NCBI GenBank assembly: GCA_036274675.1
Contig: DASUFE010000115.1
Span: 1-64,000, forward strand
Length of the DNA: 64,000 nucleotides
Direction: 5' to 3'
Source of the DNA: DASUFE01 sp036274675
GTDB taxonomy: Bacteria > Pseudomonadota > Gammaproteobacteria > HTCC5015
Part shown: positions 37,584 through 45,570 of the stretch, piece after piece
Position numbering within the stretch: the first letter of the stretch is position 1
Layout of the letters: each line of letters begins with the position of its first letter
Position numbers and translations under genes: made by a program
Notes under the pieces: generated by a model
Told to the model about the DNA's origin: nothing
Databases searched by the model: none
Seen by the model: the letters and a program-made list of their open reading frames with translations, nothing else

Positions 37584-37686
37584 GTATCACTCCTGATAAC
37601 CGACCGTGGCCAAGTCTACAACAGAATCAAGCGATTCCCTATCCGATACCTGGCCGCTTGCGGGCGGCATCCGGCTGACAAACGGC

Positions 37687-37716
37687 TTGGCAAAGACTGA
37701 AGGCGTGGAGTATAGT
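37687..37716 (+). promoter_or_regulatory. candidate promoter of leuA
   Basis: TTGGCA (37687-37692), 18-bp spacer, TATAGT (37711-37716). The predicted start near 37723 would put about 240 bases of leader in front of leuA. Confidence 0.5.
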
Positions 37717-37723
37717 TGGCCTT

Positions 37724-37837
37724 ATGCGCGCATTTGTACCTGAATTCAGTAACTCCCCCGTCTGCGGTCAAGCGCAGACCAGCGCATTGTCCCTGCCCCT
37801 GCTTAACAACCTGTCCCTGCAACTGCTGCTGCCCTGA
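37724..37837 (+). CDS. possible leucine-rich leader peptide of leuA
   Basis: A 37-codon frame that begins almost at the predicted transcription start and ends LPLLNNLSLQLLLP, with clustered CTG codons. Leader peptides rich in the end-product amino acid govern leu operons by attenuation. Against this, no ribosome site precedes it and I find no U-tailed terminator between it and leuA, only small hairpins (TGCCC/GGGCA at the stop codon, GCAGAT/ATCTGC near 37901-37915). Confidence 0.3.
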   Translation: MRAFVPEFSNSPVCGQAQTSALSLPLLNNLSLQLLLP

Positions 37838-37963
37838 GGGGCACACAGTTGATGCCTGGCGAGGCTAACGACGCATCCAACACAGGAATATCAATCATAA
37901 AGCAGATACAATCTGCCGGCGCCGTTTGTACGGCCGCGCCGCTGCAACGACAGGATTAAGCTT

Positions 37964-39511
37964 ATGCAACAGGATAAATTGATCATTTTCGACACCACTC
38001 TCCGGGACGGCGAACAAAGCCCCGGAGCCTCCATGACCAAGGACGAGAAAATCCGCATTGCAAAGGCGCTGGAGCGTCTGCGCGTGGACGTCATAGAAGC
38101 GGGATTTCCCATCGCCAGCAAGGGTGATTTCGAAGCTGTGCATGCGATCGCGGGTGTCATCAAGGATAGTACGGTCTGCGGCCTGGCGCGCGCCGCCGAC
38201 GGCGACGTCGACCGTGCCGGCGAGGCCCTGAAACCCGCCCGTTCGGCGCGCATACACACCTTCATCGCCACCTCGCCGATTCACATGCAGAAGAAACTCC
38301 GCATGCAGCCGGACCAGGTTGTCGAAGCCGCCGTCAGGGCGGTCAAACGCGCCTTGCGGTATACCGATAACGTAGAGTTTTCGGCTGAAGACGCGGTACG
38401 CTCCGACATGGACTTTCTCTGCCGGATCTTTGAGGCCACGATCGACGCCGGCGCCCGCACGATAAACGTTCCCGATACCGTCGGCTACAGCATTCCGCAT
38501 TCCTGGGGCGAACGCATCAAGACCCTGATCGAGCGCGTACCGAATTCCGATAAGGCCATCTGGTCGACTCACTGCCATAACGATCTCGGCCTCGCGGTCG
38601 CGAATTCGCTGTCCGCCGTATTGAATGGCGCGCGCCAGGTTGAGTGTACGATCAATGGCCTCGGTGAACGCGCCGGTAACGCATCACTGGAAGAAGTGGT
38701 GATGGCGATAAAAACCCGTCGCGATATTTTTCCCTGCGACACCGCCATCGATACCACGCAGATCATGCATTGCTCACGCCTGGTGTCCAGCATCACGGGC
38801 TTCAACGTTCAGCCTAATAAGGCCATCGTCGGCGCCAACGCTTTCGCGCACGAATCCGGTATCCATCAGGACGGCGTTATCAAAAGTCGCGAGACCTACG
38901 AAATCATGCGCGCGGAAGACGTCGGCTGGACCAGCAACCGCCTGGTGATGGGCAAGCTCTCGGGACGCAATGCCTTCCGCAAGCGCCTGCAGGAACTCGG
39001 TGTCGAATTCGAGTCGGAAGAGGTGTTGAACGATGCGTTCAGGCGCTTCAAGGACCTCGCCGACAAGAAACACGAGATCTACGACGAGGACATGCTGGCC
39101 CTGGTCACAGAGGCGGATCTCGAGAACGCCAACGAACACATCAAGCTCGTCTCAATGCAAGTCTCCTCGCAGACCGGTGGTACACCGCGTGCCGAAGTGA
39201 CGCTCAATGTCGACGGGCGCGAGAACTCGGCGGTGGCGACAGGCGACGGCCAGGTCGATGCCTGTTTCAAGGCCATCGAGTCCATCGTGAACAGCGCAGC
39301 CGAACTACAGGTATTTTCGGTGAACAGCATCACCGGCGGCACCGATGCGCAGGGCGAGGTCAGCGTGAGGCTTAAAAAGGACGGCAAGGTCGTCAACGGC
39401 CAGGGTTCCGACACCGATATCGTGATCGCCTCCGCCCAGGCTTACATCAACGCACTGAACAAGCTCTACACGGCCGGCGCGCGCCAGCACCCGCAACTGA
39501 GCGCGCTGTAA
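37964..39511 (+). CDS. leuA: 2-isopropylmalate synthase
   Basis: First committed step of leucine synthesis: acetyl-CoA plus 2-oxoisovalerate to 2-isopropylmalate. Length is 515 residues: a TIM barrel with FDTTLRDGEQSPGASM at the start, metal-binding HCHNDLGLAVANS, and GERAGNASLEEVVM. A C-terminal regulatory LeuA dimer domain begins near 390 for leucine feedback. ACAGGA precedes the ATG. No other leu or ilv gene is adjacent. Confidence 0.97.
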   Translation: MQQDKLIIFDTTLRDGEQSPGASMTKDEKIRIAKALERLRVDVIEAGFPIASKGDFEAVHAIAGVIKDSTVCGLARAADGDVDRAGEALKPARSARIHTFIATSPIHMQKKLRMQPDQVVEAAVRAVKRALRYTDNVEFSAEDAVRSDMDFLCRIFEATIDAGARTINVPDTVGYSIPHSWGERIKTLIERVPNSDKAIWSTHCHNDLGLAVANSLSAVLNGARQVECTINGLGERAGNASLEEVVMAIKTRRDIFPCDTAIDTTQIMHCSRLVSSITGFNVQPNKAIVGANAFAHESGIHQDGVIKSRETYEIMRAEDVGWTSNRLVMGKLSGRNAFRKRLQELGVEFESEEVLNDAFRRFKDLADKKHEIYDEDMLALVTEADLENANEHIKLVSMQVSSQTGGTPRAEVTLNVDGRENSAVATGDGQVDACFKAIESIVNSAAELQVFSVNSITGGTDAQGEVSVRLKKDGKVVNGQGSDTDIVIASAQAYINALNKLYTAGARQHPQLSAL

Positions 39512-39700
39512 AGACCTCTCGCAGAGAACGCAAAGGCGCTTAGGTACTGTGTGCGCAGAGTAATACCAGAGAACGCAGTGTAATGCCCGCGGGCTACATT
39601 GCGGGTTCTGCCTGCTTCGCGAACAACATTTATACCGGAGCGCCTCTGCTTACTCGGCGAAAAATGATTTCCCGGCGAGCTTTGCGCGAGATATTTCTTC

Positions 39701-40582
39701 TTACTTCTTTTTGCTCGTGGTGAGCTTGGGTGGATTCCGGGTGGGCAGCAGCAGGCGCGGGTCCAGGGGGGTGTTGAACCAATACAATCCCCAGTGCAGG
39801 TGCGGCCCGGTGGCGCGGCCCGTGGAGCCGATAGCGCCAACCGGTTGCCCTTGGGCGACCGTATCGCCCTCCTTCACGTCGATTCTGCTCAGATGCATGA
39901 AAATCGAGGACAGACCGTGACCGTGGTCGATCACGATGGTGCCTCCGGTATAAAACATGCCGGAATGCGTCAGAGTGATTATTCCAGGAGCAGGCGCCTT
40001 CGCCGGAGTGCCCGTCGGGGCCGCCACGTCCAGCCCGTAATGCGGGCGCTTGGGAACCTTGTTCAGAATCCGCTGGCTGCCGTACACGCCGGAGACGATG
40101 CCTTCAGCCGGCCATATGAAGCCTTTCAGAAAATCACTGCGTTCGGCATCGTTTGAACGCGCGTTCTTTATCAGCTCGGACTCCCGGGCAATGCGGTCCC
40201 ATTCCTTCTTCGGTGGAGTCACCTTCTCCTGCGGCAAACCATCCACGTGCTGCACCTCGTACTCGCGACCGGCAAGATCGATGACATGCGTTTCGCTCTT
40301 CCCGTCCGGTCCGACGAGCCGGATACTCTGCTTGAGTTCCGCGTCGCGGCCAAAACCGACGATGAACACGCCCTCGGGCGAGACCCGCGGCGTGTACTCC
40401 CCGTATTCGACCCGCGCGCCGGGAACGGTACGACCGATCAACAACCCGCCCTGGGTCAGGTGTCCTTCCAGCATGAGCCGGGATTCCGGCCCGGGAATTT
40501 TTTCCATCACGGGAGTTTCCAGCGCGGGCGAGGCGCAGGCGACGGAAAGCAACAAGGGAAGCAGGTAAACTGTTTTATACAT
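39701..40582 (-). CDS. M23 family metallopeptidase lipoprotein
   Basis: LytM-type peptidoglycan endopeptidase or a degenerate activator. Protein of 293 residues with a lipobox LLSVAC near residue 16. The zinc site is complete: HYGLDVAAPTG gives the first His and Asp, and GPHLHWGLY gives the HxH. An N-terminal Ig-like region (about 40-110) precedes the catalytic domain. With all ligands present it should be active rather than EnvC-like. Confidence 0.9.
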   Translation of the reverse strand: MYKTVYLLPLLLSVACASPALETPVMEKIPGPESRLMLEGHLTQGGLLIGRTVPGARVEYGEYTPRVSPEGVFIVGFGRDAELKQSIRLVGPDGKSETHVIDLAGREYEVQHVDGLPQEKVTPPKKEWDRIARESELIKNARSNDAERSDFLKGFIWPAEGIVSGVYGSQRILNKVPKRPHYGLDVAAPTGTPAKAPAPGIITLTHSGMFYTGGTIVIDHGHGLSSIFMHLSRIDVKEGDTVAQGQPVGAIGSTGRATGPHLHWGLYWFNTPLDPRLLLPTRNPPKLTTSKKK

Positions 40583-40590
40583 ACGAACTT

Positions 40591-41709
40591 TCAGTTGGAG
40601 ACCAAGTCCTTCGGCAAGCTAAAGTGAAAAGTGGTTCCCCGGCCCATCTGCGATTCCAGCCAGATGTCCCCCCCATAGAGCTGGACGATTTTCTTGACGA
40701 TAGTCAGTCCGACGCCGGTGCTCTCAACCTTATCACGCGGCGCCAGGGTTTGAAAGATCTGGAAAATCTTTTCGAAATGCGCCTGTTCGATGCCCGGACC
40801 GTTATCCCGCACTGAAAAATGCCACTTGTCGCCCTCGTCGCCGCAACTGACGTGGATCTCGCCGCGCTCCTTGTCCATGTAACGGATCGCGTTGCTGAGC
40901 AGATTCTGGAAGACCTGGCCGATTTTCACCGGTCCGCAGAGCACTACCGGCAGGCCCGCGTCCACCGTGATTGCGATATGCGGCGGCGGCGCGAGCAGAT
41001 CGATCACTTCCGGGATCAGCGCATTGAGATCGACCGGCTGCGGTTCCTCTTTCTTGCCTTCGACGCGTGAGTAGCTCAGTACACCGTCAATCAGCTGGCT
41101 CATGCGCTGAGCGCGGCTTTTCAGCAGCCTCAGGTTTTCTTTGCCCTCCTCGTCCAGCCTGGACGCGTAGTCCTCGTACAGCCAGTCGGCGACAAAGGAA
41201 ATCCCGCGCAGCGGCGCTTTAAGGTCGTGGGAAATGATGTAAGCGAAATCGTTAAGCTCCTTGTTGATCGCCTCGAGCTTCTGCTTCTGCCTTTCGATCT
41301 TGCGCTCGGCCTTTTTGCTCTCGCCGATATCGCGGGCTATCACCGTTACGCCAATCATGCTGCCTGCCGGATCGAACGCCGGTGAAATATTGAGCAAAAC
41401 ATCCATTCGCGAGCCGTCCTTGCGCCTGTGCACGGTCTCATAATGCTGAATTTCTTCGTTGCGGTAGAGCCGGTCGCGCACCGCAGCGACCTGGTCTGAG
41501 GCGGCATCGGGAGCAAGTATGAAGACGGTCTTGCCGAGGACATCCTCGGAGCGATGGCCGTAAAGCTTCTCGGCCCCCTTGTTCCAGAAGCGAATGGCGT
41601 CCTGCATATCGATACCGATGATGGCATCCGTCGAGGAACGCAGGACCGAATCCAGATAATGATCGGCGCCTGCCGAATTCCGCTGACCTGATTGCAGCTT
41701 CCCGTTCAT
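40591..41709 (-). CDS. PAS-domain sensor histidine kinase
   Basis: Soluble kinase of 372 residues without membrane helices. A PAS domain with PAC tail (about 20-140), a short coiled coil, then DHp with FAYIISHDLKAPLRG (phospho-accepting His) and a HATPase with QNLLSNAIRYM, DNGPGIEQA and STGVGLTIVKKIV. It resembles phytochrome-type HWE/HisKA output kinases. No response regulator is adjacent. It lies 8 bases upstream of the M23 gene. Confidence 0.9.
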   Translation of the reverse strand: MNGKLQSGQRNSAGADHYLDSVLRSSTDAIIGIDMQDAIRFWNKGAEKLYGHRSEDVLGKTVFILAPDAASDQVAAVRDRLYRNEEIQHYETVHRRKDGSRMDVLLNISPAFDPAGSMIGVTVIARDIGESKKAERKIERQKQKLEAINKELNDFAYIISHDLKAPLRGISFVADWLYEDYASRLDEEGKENLRLLKSRAQRMSQLIDGVLSYSRVEGKKEEPQPVDLNALIPEVIDLLAPPPHIAITVDAGLPVVLCGPVKIGQVFQNLLSNAIRYMDKERGEIHVSCGDEGDKWHFSVRDNGPGIEQAHFEKIFQIFQTLAPRDKVESTGVGLTIVKKIVQLYGGDIWLESQMGRGTTFHFSLPKDLVSN

Positions 41710-41840
41710 CCATGTCCTCGCGTTGTAACGCAGCTTCCAGCAACATCGGCCCGCGGGATTCCTTTCTTTAACAAGGCCCCGGAGCAGCCATCCTTGATGA
41801 AGTGTAGACCAAAGCCGGTATTGGGAACGTGCAATGGTGC

Positions 41841-43739
41841 TCAGGAATCCGGCGCAGCGGCGCCCGCGGTCTCAGGCAGTGCAAACTGGACCATGTCCCA
41901 GCCCACGCCCAGAGGACGGCGCACACGCCATCCACCTGGTTCCCAGTAGTTGTAAGCGGCCGCGAAACCGCCGACCGCCGGCACATAGTCCATATTGATT
42001 TCAATATCATGCCACCCAGGCTCCAACTGCAGGAGCAGGGACGTAGGCGTAAAAAAATCCCCGGTAATATTGACGGGCTGCTCGCGCTTGTCGATCGACA
42101 GACGAAATGCCCACGCACTGTAAACTTCGAACTCCACCAGCGCCGACTCCGCACCGAGTATCTCCATCCGGGTTTGCATGCGCACCGGTCCCGGATGCAA
42201 CAGGGGTGGATGAGACTCCGCCACATGGAACAGCCCCGGCTTGTCCTTGCTGAATGGAAACCGTAAACGCCGGACATCAAATTCAATCGGGCGCGCGGCG
42301 CCATCGGACGCCGGCAGGCTTACCCGGACGCTGCGCGGGCCCAAATCCTGACGCCTGATCTCGTTGACTCCCGCGACGACGGCGGTTATGGCCAGCAACA
42401 AGCTGCCGTAAATTACGACCGACCGCAACCAGCCCTTACGATCCTGCCAGTACAGTTCAAGCAGCTTGAAGAACAACAGATAAAACATGAACAGTATTGA
42501 ATAGGTATAACGCGGTTCGCCGGTGAAAACGGCGCTGATGATCAGAGTCAGGATAACCGTGGAAATCATCAGCACGAATGCGGGCTTGTGTTCGCCCAGC
42601 CGGCGCCACATCCAGGCATAAAGACCCAGCGTGAGAAACATCCCGAACTTGAACCAGTCCCAGACCGGCCGCCAGAACGCGAAGCCCGGCGCATCGGGTC
42701 GGCTCGGCAGCATATCGGCGAAGAACAGATGGCCCATATGTTCGAAGCCGCGGAATAGTCGCATCGGATAGCGCTTGAGAAACTCCCAACCCTGCTGGAA
42801 ATAATAAGCCTGATTATAAAACGGTACGTTGGTGTAAAAGGTCCCGTTCTCCGGTTGCCACGATAAGGCCGGGACCACCACTATGAAATGCCAACCGTCG
42901 TAATTTGTATCCACCGCATGGTAATTGGACATGTTGATGAAAAAATCCAGTCCAGCGTTCGCCGACAGGCCGAACACCCGGCCGCCGGAGATGCGGGCGA
43001 CCTCAAGGCTTCCCAGCAGCACCAGAGCGAAGAACACGGCGGAAAAAAGCGCTGCCCGTCCGAAGAATTGCCGACTCCAGCCATGGCGGGCCAGGAAGAA
43101 CAATATGAAAGCGAGACCATAGGGCGCGAAGGACGGCCGCACGCTCGCCCCCAGCGCCAGCAACAGAGCGCCGGCGGCGACCGCCCACCAGCCCGGTTTG
43201 TGCACGATCAGAACATAAGCACAGATCATCAGCGGCATGCCGAGGTTGCCCGACAGTAAAAAGGCGTTGAAATAGAGTGAGGGAAATCCGAAAGCGTATA
43301 ACAGCACGGTGATCAGAATTAATTCGGAACGCGCAAACCACTGTACCGCCACCCGTTGCAGGGCGTACACGGATACCGCGAAAGCGATGATGTTGATACC
43401 GAGCGCGGTTTCCAGCCGCACCCACTCCTCCAGGCCCAGCCAACGCAGCAAGCGGAACAGTTCGGCGAGAAAAATATGATAAAGGGGCGGCCAGGCGACG
43501 AACTGCGCCTCCTCGAACTCGGCCCCATCCAGCCGGGACATTGCGGAATTCCAGAATTTCGCCATGTCGCTGAACAGGAAGTCCTGGTAAGGAGCCCATA
43601 AAAACACGTAGCACAGCAGCGCCGCGAAGGACAGCAGCGCCGCCGCCAGGCCAAAACCGCGCGTGCGCGCGAAGGCCTGGAATTTCGGATAAAACACCGA
43701 CGCAGCCACGGTCCCGGGGCTGAACATTCCCTCTGCCAT
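41841..43739 (-). CDS. polytopic membrane protein, GT-C glycosyltransferase-like
   Basis: Protein of 632 residues with about ten to twelve helices in the first two thirds, and a soluble periplasmic beta-rich C-terminal domain (about 470-632). An Asp-containing first loop (FSDMAKFWNSAM) and overall layout resemble lipid-linked sugar transferases of the GT39/GT83 type. No nearby polysaccharide genes confirm this. ATG at 43739 has AGAGG 7 bases upstream. The call is tentative. Confidence 0.6.
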   Translation of the reverse strand: MAEGMFSPGTVAASVFYPKFQAFARTRGFGLAAALLSFAALLCYVFLWAPYQDFLFSDMAKFWNSAMSRLDGAEFEEAQFVAWPPLYHIFLAELFRLLRWLGLEEWVRLETALGINIIAFAVSVYALQRVAVQWFARSELILITVLLYAFGFPSLYFNAFLLSGNLGMPLMICAYVLIVHKPGWWAVAAGALLLALGASVRPSFAPYGLAFILFFLARHGWSRQFFGRAALFSAVFFALVLLGSLEVARISGGRVFGLSANAGLDFFINMSNYHAVDTNYDGWHFIVVVPALSWQPENGTFYTNVPFYNQAYYFQQGWEFLKRYPMRLFRGFEHMGHLFFADMLPSRPDAPGFAFWRPVWDWFKFGMFLTLGLYAWMWRRLGEHKPAFVLMISTVILTLIISAVFTGEPRYTYSILFMFYLLFFKLLELYWQDRKGWLRSVVIYGSLLLAITAVVAGVNEIRRQDLGPRSVRVSLPASDGAARPIEFDVRRLRFPFSKDKPGLFHVAESHPPLLHPGPVRMQTRMEILGAESALVEFEVYSAWAFRLSIDKREQPVNITGDFFTPTSLLLQLEPGWHDIEINMDYVPAVGGFAAAYNYWEPGGWRVRRPLGVGWDMVQFALPETAGAAAPDS

Positions 43740-43948
43740 AATCAGGCCTCTTGAGCCCCCGCCAACCAACCGGGTCTGCTCCGGGGTTCCGATTCCTTCG
43801 GATCGAGGCGGTTTCGTTCGATATCCCGCATTTCTATAGGAGATTTCAAAAGGAACCCCAATGATCTCCGATGAAGGCAGACCTTACAAGCATAAATTTC
43901 GGGATACCCCTATCTTAAAAAAGGCGGCGAAGCATGCCCGGAACCGGC

Positions 43949-43964
43949 AGGCGATGTCATTGCC
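43949..43964 (+). promoter_or_regulatory. weak sigma-54-like site before the EF-hand gene
   Basis: AGGCGATGTCATTGCC has GG and GC at the correct 12-base distance and TTGC, but only 7 of 12 consensus positions match. Listed because of its position 44 bases before the start codon. Confidence 0.2.
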
Positions 43965-44007
43965 TACTTTAGATGGCATTGTCTTTACCGATCATCAGGA
44001 GGCCGCC

Positions 44008-44403
44008 ATGAAACTTTCACCCCCGTTTCTTATACTCACCGCCCTGACCGGCAGCGGCGCCTGCATTGCCGGCGGCGACGCCATACTGGAGGTACTGGAC
44101 CGCGACGGCAACGGCTACCTGACCCTGGACGAAACCCAGAACAACCCGGACGTGCACTTTCAGTTCAGCCAGCTCGACCGCAACCAGAATGACCGCCTGG
44201 ACGCCGAGGAAATGAAGCTCCTCAGTCTCAAGCCTTCCTTTTCGGACTTCGATATTGATGAAAGCCTGGGCATCAGTCCGGAAGAAGCCTCGGCCCTGCG
44301 CGCGCTACAGAATAATTTCGGACGCCTCGACCGCAACCAGAACCAGACCATCGATCCCGATGAGTTCGCGCGATTCACCGAGGATTCCAGCGGCAGCGGT
44401 TGA
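44008..44403 (+). CDS. exported EF-hand calcium-binding protein
   Basis: Protein of 131 residues. The ATG at 44008 follows AGGAG and begins a signal peptide (MKLSPPFLILTALTGSGAC); the C near residue 19 could be lipidated. Four acidic loops follow: DRDGNGYLTLDE, DRNQNDRLDAEE, FDIDESLGISPEE and DRNQNQTIDPDE. The first, second and fourth are canonical calcium-binding loops. Its function is probably calcium buffering or a calcium-dependent envelope role. Confidence 0.8.
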   Translation: MKLSPPFLILTALTGSGACIAGGDAILEVLDRDGNGYLTLDETQNNPDVHFQFSQLDRNQNDRLDAEEMKLLSLKPSFSDFDIDESLGISPEEASALRALQNNFGRLDRNQNQTIDPDEFARFTEDSSGSG

Positions 44404-44599
44404 CAGCCGTGGCCCCGGATAAGGCGCAACGAACGAAATCTCCGTCGCGACTTTAAACGGCGGAGCGCCCACCAGGGAAAATATGCGTAATCCGGGATTA
44501 GCCCGCAAGATGCGTGCAATCGGGTTTTTATCTGGGGGGTTATTGAAAAAGGCCGCCAATGGCCTTTGCAACCCGCTTCGACCCGACGAGCCTCACTCC

Positions 44600-44626
44600 A
44601 AATCAAACACTTGACGTGTTTGATTT
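44600..44626. terminator. bidirectional inverted repeat / terminator
   Basis: AAATCAAACAC and GTGTTTGATTT (11-bp perfect arms, 5-base loop) between the convergent EF-hand and HAD genes. TT extends the right arm and AA the left, so it may terminate both. Confidence 0.55.
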
Positions 44627-44676
44627 TTAATGCGGAGCATCCAGCAGCGCCTGGCAGCTTGTTTTTCAACAAACGG

Positions 44677-45318
44677 TTAGACGGCCAGGCCATACTTGCG
44701 CAATTGCGAGCGCAGATCCTCGGGCGAGGTAAACACGATCGCCTCAAACCCCAGCTGCCGCGCGCCCTCGGCATTCGCCGGCACATCGTCGATAAACAGG
44801 CATTCCTCCGCGCGCCGCCCGATGCGCTTCAGCAACACCTGGAATATGGCCGGGTCCGGCTTGATCAACCTCTCCTCACCCGACAGCACGATGGTTTGAA
44901 AGCGTCCGAGAAAGTCGTAGCGTTTTTGAGCGATCGGGAAGGTTTCCGCCGACCAGTTGCTGAGCGCGCACAGATAATGTCCTTGGCCATGCAAATCCTC
45001 CAGCACCGACACCGTGCCCTCGATCGGACCGGCCAGCATCTCTTCCCAGCGCCCGTAATAGGCCTCGATCAACTCACCATGCCGTGGATATTGCGCCAAC
45101 AACTCCGCTGTCGCCTCGGCAAGGGACCGCCCCGCATCCTGACGCGAATTCCACTCCGGCGTGCATACCTCGCTTAAAAAACGCTCCATCGCCACCTCGT
45201 CCCCCTTGAACAGGCTGCGATACACGTAGCGGGGATTCCAATCCAGCAACACCCCGCCCAAGTCAAATACGATGGCGGGGTTTTTATCGGCAAATCCGGC
45301 TTTCACTTGCTCTCTCAT
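44677..45318 (-). CDS. HAD-superfamily hydrolase
   Basis: Protein of 213 residues with all HAD motifs: FDLGGVLLDW (nucleophile Asp), ALSNWSAETF, IKPDPAIF and FIDDVPANAEGA. The alpha-helical cap between motifs I and II puts it in the haloacid dehalogenase/YihX-like phosphatase group (E. coli YihX dephosphorylates glucose-1-phosphate). The substrate is not assignable. Confidence 0.88.
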   Translation of the reverse strand: MREQVKAGFADKNPAIVFDLGGVLLDWNPRYVYRSLFKGDEVAMERFLSEVCTPEWNSRQDAGRSLAEATAELLAQYPRHGELIEAYYGRWEEMLAGPIEGTVSVLEDLHGQGHYLCALSNWSAETFPIAQKRYDFLGRFQTIVLSGEERLIKPDPAIFQVLLKRIGRRAEECLFIDDVPANAEGARQLGFEAIVFTSPEDLRSQLRKYGLAV

Positions 45319-45375
45319 GTTTTTTTTAAAGGGAGCAGATGATAGAGGAATTTATGCCCTTATTAAAAGAGCAAC

Positions 45376-45399
45376 AAAACCCCGCCTTGGGTGGGGGTT
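45376..45399 (-). terminator. likely terminator of the patatin gene
   Basis: GC-rich stem CCCCGCC/GGTGGGG with a 3-base loop. The minus strand continues TTTTGTTG. The T run is short. Confidence 0.4.
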
Positions 45400-45570
45400 G
45401 AATTTGGCGATAACGGCAGACGGAAGAAAGCCGCCAAGATCGGTAATGATCTTGCCATCTTCATTTTTGGCCAGGCCTGTTTCGCCGAACTGAAAATGAT
45501 TTGTGAGAGGCCGCACCCCTCGGGTCCATAACCGCCCACGGCACGGATGCACACCGTGTGTAATGCGGCT

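Noticed and set aside
39512..39700. Short direct repeats AGAGAACGCA after leuA
   Set aside because: Two imperfect copies only, no unit structure; not called as a repeat family.
45352..45552. 66-codon minus-strand frame with protein-like text (GLAKNEDGKIITDLGGF)
   Set aside because: No ribosome site, and it reads through the GC-rich hairpin that probably terminates the patatin gene. A database search would be needed to rescue it.
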